Of a DNA stretch of 64,000 nt, positions 52,353 to 61,403 are shown in pieces. The translations under genes and the position numbers were made by a program. Numbering within the stretch: position 1 is the first letter of the stretch; each line of letters starts with the position of its first letter. Location of the stretch: NCBI GenBank assembly GCA_943371425.1, contig CALRUR010000010.1:1-64000 (forward strand), read 5' to 3'. The notes below the pieces were generated by a model that saw only the letters and a list, made by a program, of their open reading frames with translations, had not been told where the DNA came from and did not search any database. The stretch comes from CAJBVG01 sp943371425 (GTDB taxonomy: Bacteria > Bacteroidota > Bacteroidia > Sphingobacteriales > Sphingobacteriaceae).

Positions 52353-53221
52353 TATTTCAATTCTCCAAATTTAACTAACTTATATTCTGGGCTACATTCG
52401 GCTAAATGCTTTAAAATCTCTACATGTCCTTTTCCATATAAGACTAAAATCCTATCGTTGGGTGAATTTGTAATTTGCTGAATATGTCTAAATATCCGCA
52501 AATTTCTACTGTACCAATGCATCGCTAAGGCATCAGCACCTCGGGTATCGCCTAATTTAAAATCGCCTACTAAATAAGCTCCATAACCGCGATTAAGACT
52601 CTTATCAGAATTGAAATACTTAAAGTAATTCAACAAGGTCATTTCTTTATTTAACTCATCATTTTTTTTATAGTTGGCTTTGTATAATGTAGAAATGGTA
52701 TCATTACTCTGGAAATCCCAATCAGCATAAATAGTATCCAACACGGGTCTAAAATAATTACTATCCTTCCCATCATACAAATCATATAATATAGTTCCAT
52801 CATCCACCCCATATACAGTGTCTAATTTAAATCGATCCATTAATCGAAAACCAATTTGTTCAATTTCGTTTTTCGTAAGCTGGCGTTCGCCTCTTTTCCA
52901 TGCTCTATAATTATGCATTATATAGCCAGTATTTCTTCCTGCTTCTATAGCAATTTTAGTAGGTTTAAACTTTGCAATGTAGTTCAACAGCTCGGTCAAT
53001 TCTTTCTGCTTTTGCTCCGATAAAATATCAATTTGTTTGTCTTTATCTGTTTTATGAGCATCTAAATTATAATAGGCAAAATGGAAGGAGCCCACAAATA
53101 AAATACTTGCTTGCTTTCTATTACCAACTAAAATATCATCGGGGTCTCGACCAGTTGTTTGAGCATACAAATTAAAAGTAGAGTATGCCAGTGCAATTAA
53201 CAATAAGTATACTTTTTTCAT
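52352..53221 (-). CDS. DUF5694 (TraB/GumN-like) secreted protein
   Basis: 289 residues with a signal peptide ending in LYAQ. The opening FVGSFHFAYYNLD (Gly-x-x-His) and KIAIEAGRNTG match the DUF5694 family, distantly related to TraB/Tiki-type proteins. The closing VLYGKGHVEILKHL carries another conserved His. Possible periplasmic hydrolase; not proven. The ATG overlaps the PH-domain gene stop by 4 bases. Confidence 0.75.
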   Translation of the reverse strand: MKKVYLLLIALAYSTFNLYAQTTGRDPDDILVGNRKQASILFVGSFHFAYYNLDAHKTDKDKQIDILSEQKQKELTELLNYIAKFKPTKIAIEAGRNTGYIMHNYRAWKRGERQLTKNEIEQIGFRLMDRFKLDTVYGVDDGTILYDLYDGKDSNYFRPVLDTIYADWDFQSNDTISTLYKANYKKNDELNKEMTLLNYFKYFNSDKSLNRGYGAYLVGDFKLGDTRGADALAMHWYSRNLRIFRHIQQITNSPNDRILVLYGKGHVEILKHLAECSPEYKLVKFGELK

Positions 53222-53634
53222 TTCTTATATTTTATTTCAATAGATGGATTAATTTGTAAGATATCTTGAATGAACAATTGTTTTTCTTTTGGTGAAATGA
53301 TTACGGAATCAAATTTATTGTAAATAATTTCTAATCTTTCGAATGATGCTGCAGGCGAACTCAAAGGGCTGCTGGTTTCTTCTATTCTTATTATTTGCTG
53401 AATATCCAGATCTAATTTATACAAAAATCCAGACCGGATTTTCAACATTTCCTTTTCAATAACATAATAGGTATTAACAAAAAGTTGCAAAATAAATAGA
53501 AACAAGGCCAATATAAGCAACAAGGCAATCCATGGCACACCATCAAGGTATAATAAAACACTTACGGTACTTAATACCAGCATTATTATACTCAGCAACC
53601 AATAAGAGATTCCAGATTTATATACTTTTTTCAT
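53218..53634 (-). CDS. Bacterial PH-domain membrane protein
   Basis: 138 residues. Two N-terminal membrane helices (about 12-30 and 34-55) precede a PH-like domain with YYVIEKEMLKIRSGFLYKLDLDIQQIIRIEET, matching the YdbS/bPH family. It is an inner-membrane protein and its ligand is unknown. It shares an ATGA junction with the DUF5694 gene, so it is translated with it. Confidence 0.75.
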   Translation of the reverse strand: MKKVYKSGISYWLLSIIMLVLSTVSVLLYLDGVPWIALLLILALFLFILQLFVNTYYVIEKEMLKIRSGFLYKLDLDIQQIIRIEETSSPLSSPAASFERLEIIYNKFDSVIISPKEKQLFIQDILQINPSIEIKYKK

Positions 53635-53660
53635 ATATATAAATATACAAAAATTAGGTA

Positions 53661-54824
53661 TTAGTGTACAACATTGAATTTGGCATTATACTTAAGGGTT
53701 TCAAAGCTCTTTTTATTAATTACTGAGCTAAGATAGTTGTCCATTAATTCTAAATGGTTAATATAACTTTTTAGTTGATTTTCGAGCTCTATTTTGTCGG
53801 GCACATTTATTGTTTCCTTCAAAAAATATCTTGTAAAAAAAATAGAAGTATAACTTTCATGTGCAAATTGAATTTTAGGGCTAACGTAATAAGTGCTTGA
53901 TAAGTTAGACTGTTCAAAAAAACTAAATTTTTTATCTTTTGGTTCATTTGCAAACATTAGAATTGGAATTTCGAATTTCTCACTTTTCGTTTTAATCACC
54001 TCATAAACAAAAGGCCATTTATCTTTTATTTCGGCATCGTTTGTTTTAGGCTCAATGGTGGTTTCCATGGATATAAATGCGTCTACCATTTGTGCTTCAT
54101 GTAAATAACACCATCCAACTTGTGCTCCCCAACTATGCCCAATGTATATCAATGGATTTTTGCCAGCTATATTTCTTGCATAATTATTTAGAGTTTTAAT
54201 TCTGCCATAATCTGCTTTTACCGATTCTTCTAAGCCATAAATTTGATTTAAATAAGGAAGATGAAAATTGGCTGCAATAAAAATATAACCTCTCGAGGCA
54301 AAGTATTCTGCCATGGCAATATTTTCGACCGAAGATCCTTGGGTTCCATGATGGTAAATTATTACAGGGTACTTTTTATTGTTAGTTAAATTAGCCGCTT
54401 TGCTTTTTAGTTTTAACATACCCAATTTGCCGATTAGATAGGCTTCATTTATTCCATTGTAATCTATATCATCGCCTGTTTCTATATTATATTTAAAAAC
54501 AGTTTCATAAATGGAATTCGAAAATTGTGCAACTAAATTCTGATGAGTTAATTTAAGATTCGCAGGAGAGTTCTCTAAAATCAATTCATTGTAATTAAGT
54601 AGTTCTCCTTTTATTTCAGATTCAATTGGGTGCCAAATACGAATAAACATAGGTGCTTTGCCTGTGTAACTGTATTGATCGTAAGTACTGTTTTCTATAT
54701 ATAAAATATCTTCTGCATAGCCTACTTGGTACTTACCTAATGGCATATAATCATATATGCTGGTTTGAGCAAAACCTTGCAAACTAATACATATAATACC
54801 AAGGAAGATAAAAAAGAATTTCAT
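53661..54824 (-). CDS. Secreted alpha/beta hydrolase
   Basis: 387 residues with a signal peptide ending in GFAQ. The nucleophile elbow GHSWG places catalytic Ser231. The oxyanion region is PVIIYHHGTQGSS (His-Gly). The fold resembles platelet-activating-factor acetylhydrolase/dienelactone hydrolase types. It would be periplasmic, with an unknown ester substrate. It overlaps the DMT-transporter gene by one base. Confidence 0.75.
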   Translation of the reverse strand: MKFFFIFLGIICISLQGFAQTSIYDYMPLGKYQVGYAEDILYIENSTYDQYSYTGKAPMFIRIWHPIESEIKGELLNYNELILENSPANLKLTHQNLVAQFSNSIYETVFKYNIETGDDIDYNGINEAYLIGKLGMLKLKSKAANLTNNKKYPVIIYHHGTQGSSVENIAMAEYFASRGYIFIAANFHLPYLNQIYGLEESVKADYGRIKTLNNYARNIAGKNPLIYIGHSWGAQVGWCYLHEAQMVDAFISMETTIEPKTNDAEIKDKWPFVYEVIKTKSEKFEIPILMFANEPKDKKFSFFEQSNLSSTYYVSPKIQFAHESYTSIFFTRYFLKETINVPDKIELENQLKSYINHLELMDNYLSSVINKKSFETLKYNAKFNVVH

Positions 54825-55267
54825 CAGAATTTACGAATAATTACTACACCAAGTATTACAAGTATAACCCCCACTATTTTCATTAAACTAATGTTCTGTT
54901 GCTGTGCTACCAATACATTAAAGTGTTCTAATAAAATTGAGGTTAACATTTGTCCGGCTATTACTAAGCCAAATGTTAAACCAGGACCTAAATGTGGAAA
55001 GGCTAAAATAATTACGGTTACATAAAATGCGCCTAATAAACCTCCAAGCCAAATACTCGCGGGCGCAGATTTTATACCAGCTAAACTAAAACTTTGTCGG
55101 CTCAATAAAATATATAAGCTTAGGCCTATTGCACCTACAATAAAGGAGAACAAGGATGCATAAATAGGATTGGCAACTGCCTTGCCTAATCTGGAATTTA
55201 ATCCGGCTTGTATAGGTAAAAAGGCACCCGAAACGAGTGCCATTATAATCCATTGAATTTTATTCAT
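54824..55267 (-). CDS. DMT-type transporter (DUF606/YdcZ half-size)
   Basis: 147 residues with about five transmembrane helices. The signature GAFLPIQAGLNSRLGKAVANPIYASLFSF is characteristic of the DUF606/YdcZ half-size EamA-like transporters, which need to dimerise. The substrate is unknown. It is coupled to the alpha/beta hydrolase and lies 9 bases after the DoxX gene. Confidence 0.8.
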   Translation of the reverse strand: MNKIQWIIMALVSGAFLPIQAGLNSRLGKAVANPIYASLFSFIVGAIGLSLYILLSRQSFSLAGIKSAPASIWLGGLLGAFYVTVIILAFPHLGPGLTFGLVIAGQMLTSILLEHFNVLVAQQQNISLMKIVGVILVILGVVIIRKF

Positions 55268-55275
55268 ATTGATAT

Positions 55276-55647
55276 TTATAATGATGCAGCTTTTTGCTTT
55301 TCATTATAAATATAAGAAACTATTACAATTGCAAAAACAGGTAGCATTACTAACATTCCATTGTTCCATCCATCCACCATTAAATTAGAATACACTGCCC
55401 CTATTAAATCGAATACTAAACCTGCATAAGCCCATTCTTTAATTTTGTTGAATTTCGGGATTAAAATAGCGATACAACCTAATAATTTAGCTACCCCTAT
55501 AAACGGTATAAAATAATTAGGATAGCCTAAATGAGTAATAAATTGCACAGCTTCTGGCACCATCATAATGTCGGGAATCGACGAAAAAGCCATAAATGCT
55601 GCGAATAATAAGGTGCTCGACCAGTAAATAATTTTCTGATTTTTCAT
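55276..55647 (-). CDS. DoxX-family membrane protein
   Basis: 123 residues and four helices. The conserved PNYFIPFIGVAKLLGCIAILIPKFNKIKEWAYAGLVFDLIGAVYSN block matches DoxX-like proteins. Some members work with quinol oxidases, but this short type lacks assignable function. A TAAATTTGC promoter box on the minus strand (complement of 55705-55713) lies about 60 bases upstream. Confidence 0.8.
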   Translation of the reverse strand: MKNQKIIYWSSTLLFAAFMAFSSIPDIMMVPEAVQFITHLGYPNYFIPFIGVAKLLGCIAILIPKFNKIKEWAYAGLVFDLIGAVYSNLMVDGWNNGMLVMLPVFAIVIVSYIYNEKQKAASL

Positions 55648-55704
55648 AATTGCGAATTTGGTTTAGTAATACTTATATAAATATATATGCAACCATTCAG
55701 TTTC

Positions 55705-55713
55705 GCAAATTTA
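55705..55713 (-). promoter_or_regulatory. TAnnTTTGC promoter box for the DoxX gene
   Basis: TAAATTTGC on the minus strand matches the consensus -7 box, 58 bases upstream of the DoxX start. No clear -33 TTG was found in the AT-rich bases upstream, so this is a tentative promoter. Confidence 0.35.
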
Positions 55714-55721
55714 TTTTAAAA

Positions 55722-57185
55722 TTATTTTTTTATTAATAATCTATTGGCCATGTGTATAGGCATTTTTTCAACATAAGTATTTAAAATAGCTAATTTCACA
55801 TCTTTAATGTGTTTGTCTGTGAAACTAGAAACATAGTTTCTATACAAATCGTATACAAGTATCCTATTATAATTATCCAAACTATTATCAGCAATCATTT
55901 CGAGCAGCCGTAATTCGATTTCTTGTTGATAAATGGTTTCCTGTATCACATTCCCAAGAAATGATTTAGGTCCGTAATGGTTCTCACTTTCATTATCAAT
56001 CCATAACGCCATACCAATTATCAAATCCGTTATATTTACATTCAGTGCTTCTAATACCTTAATGTTAGTTTTATTGCTATTGTAAGTCCCAGTCTTTGTT
56101 TCATAATCAATTAAACCATCGTTAAAATTGTATAAATATGATCTAATAAAAACACCCCAGTTTAAGGTTTTAGCAGCTAATAATTCAATATCAAAAACAT
56201 AATCATTATCTGGACTTTCAGAATAACAACCGGTTATTAAAATTCTACTTCTTTTTAGAAACAAGGCATCTTCAGCAGAAATATACGTTGCAACATATTC
56301 ATCAAACTCATCATTAGAATTTCTCGTTATCAAAGCATTACGATATGCATTTAACAACAATTCGTTGAAATACTGATCGTAAAGCAACATACTATCAAAT
56401 AGCCCGAATCTGGATTTATTCCATTTTTCGGTTTCTATACTATATAAATTATACTCTTTTTGTTTCCAAACAGGTTCAATTATCCATACAGGTTTATTTG
56501 TTTTGACATGAAAATATGATAAGAAATTAAGTAATGGTGAATCTAACTTTATAGCATAGTAATTTCTACAGTTTTCAAAAAATATAGTTGCGTTGGTATC
56601 CACAATACAATCAACATATTGGATAGCCTTGGCGTACTTACTGGGAATTTTCAGCCTTTCAAATTCATCCACAATATAAAAAATAGTTAAGGTTTCTCTC
56701 CTATAACTCCCGCGTAACTGGTATAACCATTTCCCTTTTAATGGCTTCTCATACTTAGAAAGATTATTGGTAAAGACCATATCTATGTATCTATTATAAG
56801 GAGTACAACTAAATCTAATCGAATTGCTTTTATTTTTATTTAGATTTTTAAACTTTACAACAGTTAAATTCAATTCCATTTGAGGGTTATATTTCATTTC
56901 AAATTCGAATAAAGAAATATTTCTATCCATATCCTCAATTGCCTCCTCAAAATACTTTTTTTCAATTTCTAAAATATGTGCTTTAGATTGATACTTTGAA
57001 TAATAGTCAATACTTTTTTTATTGTTTTTAAATTGAAGATTTAAAGAATCAACAATTAATTTTAACTGACTAATCGTGGTATCCGAATAAATTAAACCAC
57101 TTTGAGATTTTTTGAGTTCGGTATGTTGTGCAGTTGCACCTAGGCTAAATATGAATCCTATTAAAGGAAGGAGCAAGCGTTTCAT
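55722..57185 (-). CDS. Secreted protein of unknown function
   Basis: 487 residues, not recognised. A signal peptide (MKRLLLPLIGFIFSLGATAQ) is followed by a helical region (about 25-100) and a mixed alpha/beta body. No known catalytic signature is visible; short conserved-looking stretches are YVDCIVDTNATIFFENCRNYYA and DDEYVATYIS-type acidic segments. It is flanked on the strand by the FMO gene (84-base gap) and the DoxX gene (74-base gap), so it is probably its own unit. Confidence 0.6.
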   Translation of the reverse strand: MKRLLLPLIGFIFSLGATAQHTELKKSQSGLIYSDTTISQLKLIVDSLNLQFKNNKKSIDYYSKYQSKAHILEIEKKYFEEAIEDMDRNISLFEFEMKYNPQMELNLTVVKFKNLNKNKSNSIRFSCTPYNRYIDMVFTNNLSKYEKPLKGKWLYQLRGSYRRETLTIFYIVDEFERLKIPSKYAKAIQYVDCIVDTNATIFFENCRNYYAIKLDSPLLNFLSYFHVKTNKPVWIIEPVWKQKEYNLYSIETEKWNKSRFGLFDSMLLYDQYFNELLLNAYRNALITRNSNDEFDEYVATYISAEDALFLKRSRILITGCYSESPDNDYVFDIELLAAKTLNWGVFIRSYLYNFNDGLIDYETKTGTYNSNKTNIKVLEALNVNITDLIIGMALWIDNESENHYGPKSFLGNVIQETIYQQEIELRLLEMIADNSLDNYNRILVYDLYRNYVSSFTDKHIKDVKLAILNTYVEKMPIHMANRLLIKK

Positions 57186-57268
57186 AGCTATTACATTAGT
57201 TATAATAAATTTATCAAAATCAAAGGAGATAATTTATTAATTTGAAAAAGATGTCAATAGGTTGACAA

Positions 57269-58393
57269 TTATAAGTTCGATACAATCTCATTCAAAATCA
57301 TCTCCGACTCTGCCTTCAATGTACCAAGAGTTCCGCCATACGTATATTTCTCATATCCTAAGAAGTACAAACCTTGCTCCTCTTCTACAGCTACCTTTTT
57401 AGCTGGTTCTCCATTCTCAATAAATAATGAATCCTTTGCTACAATAAAATCTTTTAGACTTGCGGTGTAGCCAGTAGCTAATAACAATACATCATATTTT
57501 TCTGAAATACCATTTGTAAATACTACTCCATTTTCAGTAAGTGTAGCAATGCCTTTACGTACTTTTATTTCACCAGATTTTATTTTAGCTACAGTTCCAA
57601 TATCAATAGTAGGAGTTTTGCCAAACACTCTTCGCATTTTGGCGGGTGGAATGTTTGAAATGGGAACTCCATATTTTCTTAAATTTCCAAAAGCTATTTT
57701 CCCCGAAAGCGAACCAATCCAGTCGCCAATTATATAAGGCAATTTATTAAGTTTATTGGCTGTTAATTGTACCGAGCGACCAAGAAAATCTCTTGGTACA
57801 ATAGCTATTTCGCTGCGTACCGATATACTCACTTCTATTTTGTGTTCCGCCAAATCTAAGGCCAATTCTGCACCTGTATTGCCCATACCTACTACCAATA
57901 CTTTCTTGCCTAAAAATACTTTTGCATTTTTATACATCGAGGCATGTACAATTTCTCCTTTAAATAATTCTGCCCCTTTCCATGTAGGTATACTTGGTAC
58001 TCGGTTTAATCCGCAGGCTACCACTATATTTTTTGCTGTGTATATTTTCCCGTTAGAGCATTCAACCGTCCAAATGCCGTCAAGCTTTTTAACACTTATT
58101 ACAGTTGAATTGAATTCGGGCTTTATCTCAAATTTTTCTATGTACGAATTAAAATACTCTATCAACTGAAATTTAGAAATGTATTGAGGGTAGTGATCTG
58201 GAAAATCTAAATAAGGCAAGCAAGATAATTCTTTAACCGTGTGTAAATGCAAACGATCATAATGCTGATGCCATTTAGACCCTACCCTATCCGCTTGTTC
58301 TAATATTACATAGCTTAAGCCTGCTTGTTTAAAGCGTGCAGCTATTGCAAGCCCAGACGGACCGGCTCCAATAATTAGGTTATCTGTGTTCAT
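57269..58393 (-). CDS. Flavin-containing monooxygenase-like FAD/NAD(P)H oxidoreductase
   Basis: 374 residues. The FAD loop GAGPSG (9-14) is at the N-terminus and the NADPH loop VGMGNTGAELALDL lies in the middle (about 165-180). VLLLATGYT precedes the C-terminal FAD segment. The FMO-type pattern and size match YUCCA-like or flavin monooxygenases. The substrate is unknown. The ATG lies one base before the pepP stop, so they are co-transcribed. Confidence 0.85.
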   Translation of the reverse strand: MNTDNLIIGAGPSGLAIAARFKQAGLSYVILEQADRVGSKWHQHYDRLHLHTVKELSCLPYLDFPDHYPQYISKFQLIEYFNSYIEKFEIKPEFNSTVISVKKLDGIWTVECSNGKIYTAKNIVVACGLNRVPSIPTWKGAELFKGEIVHASMYKNAKVFLGKKVLVVGMGNTGAELALDLAEHKIEVSISVRSEIAIVPRDFLGRSVQLTANKLNKLPYIIGDWIGSLSGKIAFGNLRKYGVPISNIPPAKMRRVFGKTPTIDIGTVAKIKSGEIKVRKGIATLTENGVVFTNGISEKYDVLLLATGYTASLKDFIVAKDSLFIENGEPAKKVAVEEEQGLYFLGYEKYTYGGTLGTLKAESEMILNEIVSNL

Positions 58394-59671
58394 TTAGTTT
58401 TTCTTCACCACCTTGGTAAGATTTACATTCGTTCCGTTTTTCACTAAGAAATTATCTTCAATTCTAACACCGCCAATATTTTTCCATTTTTCTACTTCTG
58501 CCCAATTCACTTCTTTTTTAAATTTCTCTTGTACTTTAACATTGTTCAAAATAGAAGCAATAAAATAACAACCTGGTTCAACGGTAACCAAATTATTTTC
58601 TTCCAATGCTAAATCAATTCTGAGGCGTGCTCCAAAATAAGTTTTAGGATGGGTATTTTCTTCTTGGCCTGCATCTCTAACACGTAGCCCTACCAAATGA
58701 CCTACTCCATGCGGAAAGAATAAGGATACCACTTCTTTTTCGATCAAATCAGTAAAGGAACCTCTCAATATTCCCAATTGTAATAAACCTTCTGTAATAA
58801 TATGCGCTGCTTTGGCATGCACATCTCTCCACTGTACTCCTACCATACACATGGTAGCACATTCGGTATATGCTTTCAACACCAATTCGTATAAATCTTT
58901 GTGTTGGCCCGTCATATTTCCAGATGAGAAATACGTGCGGGTAATGTCTACACAATAATCAAATATATCTGCTCCTGCATCAACTAATACAAACTCATTT
59001 TCTAATACCACTCTGCTAGTTGGCAATGCATGTAATATTGCCGAATTAGTTCCTGCTCCTACAATACTATCATATGGTGTGGTATGCGAACCTCTTCTAT
59101 AAATTTCTGTTTCGTAAATTATCTGAATTTCTTTTTCGGTAATTCCCGGACGAATGGCTTCTGCCATTTTCTCATATCCGAAATTTGCAATATCTGCCAA
59201 GTGTGTAATCAGTTTTACTTCCGATTCGTCTTTCTTCCTACGCTCTCTGTCTAATGCTTTACGTAAATCGAATGCTTTGCCGTTTATAAAAACAGCCTGA
59301 CCAAGTTCATACCTATGCTCAAATTTATGCGACTCTAATAATGAATTCAATTCCGAAATATTTTTACCCGCTTGCGAAACCAATATATCTGTACGCTCCC
59401 CTTCCCATATCATTTCTTCCGGATTAATATCTAATTGAAATTCTATCCATCCTAATTCTTTGGCGTATAAAACTACTTCCGATTCTCTTCGTCGGCCTGT
59501 AAGCCAATAATAAGCAGGGTGAGGAATAAAAGTATAGGTTTGATCAAGTCCCCCAGGTTTAGAAATTGGTTCGCCTGAATAAACTAAAATGACTTCTTTG
59601 CTATTTAGAATTGCATCCCATGCTTGGGCTACTTTTGCTCTTCGGTGTTGTATGTCTGATATTGTGAACAT
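58394..59671 (-). CDS. pepP: Xaa-Pro aminopeptidase (M24B)
   Basis: 425 residues. The N-terminal creatinase-like domain (about 1-165) is followed by a pita-bread M24 domain. Metal ligands are seen in DAGADIFDYCVDITRTYF (two Asp), FPHGVGHLVGLRVRD (His), LVTVEPGCYF (Glu) and GGVRIEDNF (Glu). It removes N-terminal residues before proline in the cytoplasm. Co-directional with the FMO gene downstream. An element of word repeats lies just upstream (59675-59755). Confidence 0.9.
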   Translation of the reverse strand: MFTISDIQHRRAKVAQAWDAILNSKEVILVYSGEPISKPGGLDQTYTFIPHPAYYWLTGRRRESEVVLYAKELGWIEFQLDINPEEMIWEGERTDILVSQAGKNISELNSLLESHKFEHRYELGQAVFINGKAFDLRKALDRERRKKDESEVKLITHLADIANFGYEKMAEAIRPGITEKEIQIIYETEIYRRGSHTTPYDSIVGAGTNSAILHALPTSRVVLENEFVLVDAGADIFDYCVDITRTYFSSGNMTGQHKDLYELVLKAYTECATMCMVGVQWRDVHAKAAHIITEGLLQLGILRGSFTDLIEKEVVSLFFPHGVGHLVGLRVRDAGQEENTHPKTYFGARLRIDLALEENNLVTVEPGCYFIASILNNVKVQEKFKKEVNWAEVEKWKNIGGVRIEDNFLVKNGTNVNLTKVVKKN

Positions 59672-59674
59672 GAT

Positions 59675-59755
59675 GAATTACGAATTACGAATTATAAATT
59701 ATGGCAATTTAGTATTTAGATTTTAGAATTTAGATATTAGAATTTAGTATTTACG
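59675..59755. repeat. Word-repeat element with two word families, single arm
   Basis: 59675-59704 repeats GAATTACGAATTA-type words; 59708-59755 repeats ATTTAGTATTTAGA/TTAGAATTTAGA-type words. There is no complementary arm, but a small palindrome ATTTACGTAAAT ends it (59749-59760). It fills the 98-base gap between pepP and the UbiA gene. Confidence 0.7.
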
Positions 59756-59769
59756 TAAATTTATAAACA

Positions 59770-60672
59770 TTATACAGAATATGCAATTAGATATAGCAGG
59801 TATTCGGCGAAGAAAAACCACCAGAAACGTTTGTAGAATTTTTGGATGGAGCTATGTTTATTAAGGTTGATACTAATTGCATTTAGAATAAATAATAGTA
59901 AGAGTAAAATATGGCCATATAATAATATATTTAATTCGGCACTAATAGCGATGCTATTTAGATACTCTTGGTATTTCATGTAAATGGTAAAAATGTAAGC
60001 GATAGAAACTAATACGTTTCCGGCAATTAATACCGATTTAGTAGAATATACAATGGCAAGGGTACGTATGTTAAACTTTAAATCGCCTTCAATATCTGTT
60101 AAATCTTTAAACCAAGAAATACCAATGCTAAATACCACAATAAACAAAGTAAGTATTTTTACATTTAAGGGCATTTCAATTACATCATTTACCAAATAAT
60201 TAAAAACTAAAAAACCTCCTGCATTCAATAATATTCCTCTTACAAAAGATATAGAAATAGCGGCACTAATATGATGCTTCTTTAAATAAACAGGTGGCAT
60301 AGAATAAGCCCAACCAATACCTATGGCTAAAAGTATAATTATAAATAAATAAATAGAAATGTAAATAGAAAGTGCTAAACTTAATACTAAAGCAGAAACA
60401 ACAATTATTTTCGCCTGACTAATATTAAGTACTCCGGAGGGTATCGGCAAATAAGGTTTATTTATATGATCAATTTCTACATCGGCAATTTGATTAATGC
60501 CTACAATAAATACATTGCAACATATGCCCAAAACCAATGCCATCAACAAATACGGAAGGTATAAACTTTCTCTATTGTTACACACAATTACATATAATGT
60601 ATATATACTTATTACACTTCCAATAATGGTGTGTGGTCTACTAAATCGCCAAAGTATGTTTACTATTTTCAT
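59770..60672 (-). CDS. UbiA-family prenyltransferase (homogentisate phytyltransferase-like)
   Basis: 300 residues and about nine membrane helices. The first Asp-rich motif is NQIADVEID (Asn60, Asp64, Asp68) with HINKPYLPIPSG, as in homogentisate phytyl/solanesyl transferases; the second region is WFKDLTDIEGD. It should prenylate an aromatic or isoprenoid acceptor in the membrane. It starts two bases before the methyltransferase stop, so the two probably work in one pathway. Confidence 0.85.
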   Translation of the reverse strand: MKIVNILWRFSRPHTIIGSVISIYTLYVIVCNNRESLYLPYLLMALVLGICCNVFIVGINQIADVEIDHINKPYLPIPSGVLNISQAKIIVVSALVLSLALSIYISIYLFIIILLAIGIGWAYSMPPVYLKKHHISAAISISFVRGILLNAGGFLVFNYLVNDVIEMPLNVKILTLFIVVFSIGISWFKDLTDIEGDLKFNIRTLAIVYSTKSVLIAGNVLVSIAYIFTIYMKYQEYLNSIAISAELNILLYGHILLLLLFILNAISINLNKHSSIQKFYKRFWWFFFAEYLLYLIAYSV

Positions 60673-60673
60673 C

Positions 60674-61387
60674 TTAAAAATTTTTAAGCTCTATTACTAC
60701 TAATGAACTTATTCCTCTCTTTAAATTAAACACATTTATATTTTTACTTTCTACAAATAATTCCTTGTAGCTTTTTAAACTTCGAGATTTAAACACAGAA
60801 ACCATGCCATCAAAACTTATACTAATAATGTTTATAGGAATTATATAAGTAAACAACAATCGCTTCCAAGAAAATGGTTTTACAAAGGGGTTGAACAACA
60901 ACACTCCAAATGTAGTAAGTGCTAATACTTTTATTAAGAAAAATAAACTGGGTTCTAAAATTTCTACTATAAACATGTTCGCATTTGCCTGATTACATTT
61001 TTGTATAATTAGTTTTTTATCCTCATCAGAAAAATGATGAAAAGCATTATACATTGTATAGTTTTGGCCTTTCTCAAACTCCATATTTAATACATCTACG
61101 CTCTCCTCAATGTATACTACGTGCTCGCGCTTAATATATTTTAAGTTTGGGTATTTATCGCTCAAATTTAAGCTCGAAAAATTTTTGGATTTTGAAAAAA
61201 TACTCAAGGCTGGTTCTCCGCTACCTGAGCATAAATCGAACATTACAGAGTGGTTATTTTTTTGTTGATTAAGATAATCAATAAATGATTGATAAATATT
61301 AAATTTAGCAACCACAAAACCAATATAATCTGTTTGGAAATTTCTTAATAAGGGTGGAAACCAATTATAATCCTCAAGCTCTTTCAT
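60674..61387 (-). CDS. Class I SAM-dependent methyltransferase-like membrane-associated protein
   Basis: 237 residues. A degenerate motif I (VMFDLCSGSGEPALSIF, about 48-64) supports the Rossmann methyltransferase fold, and ANMFIVEILEP fits motif post-I/IV. The C-terminal third is hydrophobic (FFLIKVLALTTFGVLLFNPF) and likely membrane associated. The substrate is unknown; adjacency to UbiA (2-base gap) suggests a prenylated quinone or similar. Confidence 0.6.
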   Translation of the reverse strand: MKELEDYNWFPPLLRNFQTDYIGFVVAKFNIYQSFIDYLNQQKNNHSVMFDLCSGSGEPALSIFSKSKNFSSLNLSDKYPNLKYIKREHVVYIEESVDVLNMEFEKGQNYTMYNAFHHFSDEDKKLIIQKCNQANANMFIVEILEPSLFFLIKVLALTTFGVLLFNPFVKPFSWKRLLFTYIIPINIISISFDGMVSVFKSRSLKSYKELFVESKNINVFNLKRGISSLVVIELKNF

Positions 61388-61403
61388 CCATCATCAATAA
61401 AAA

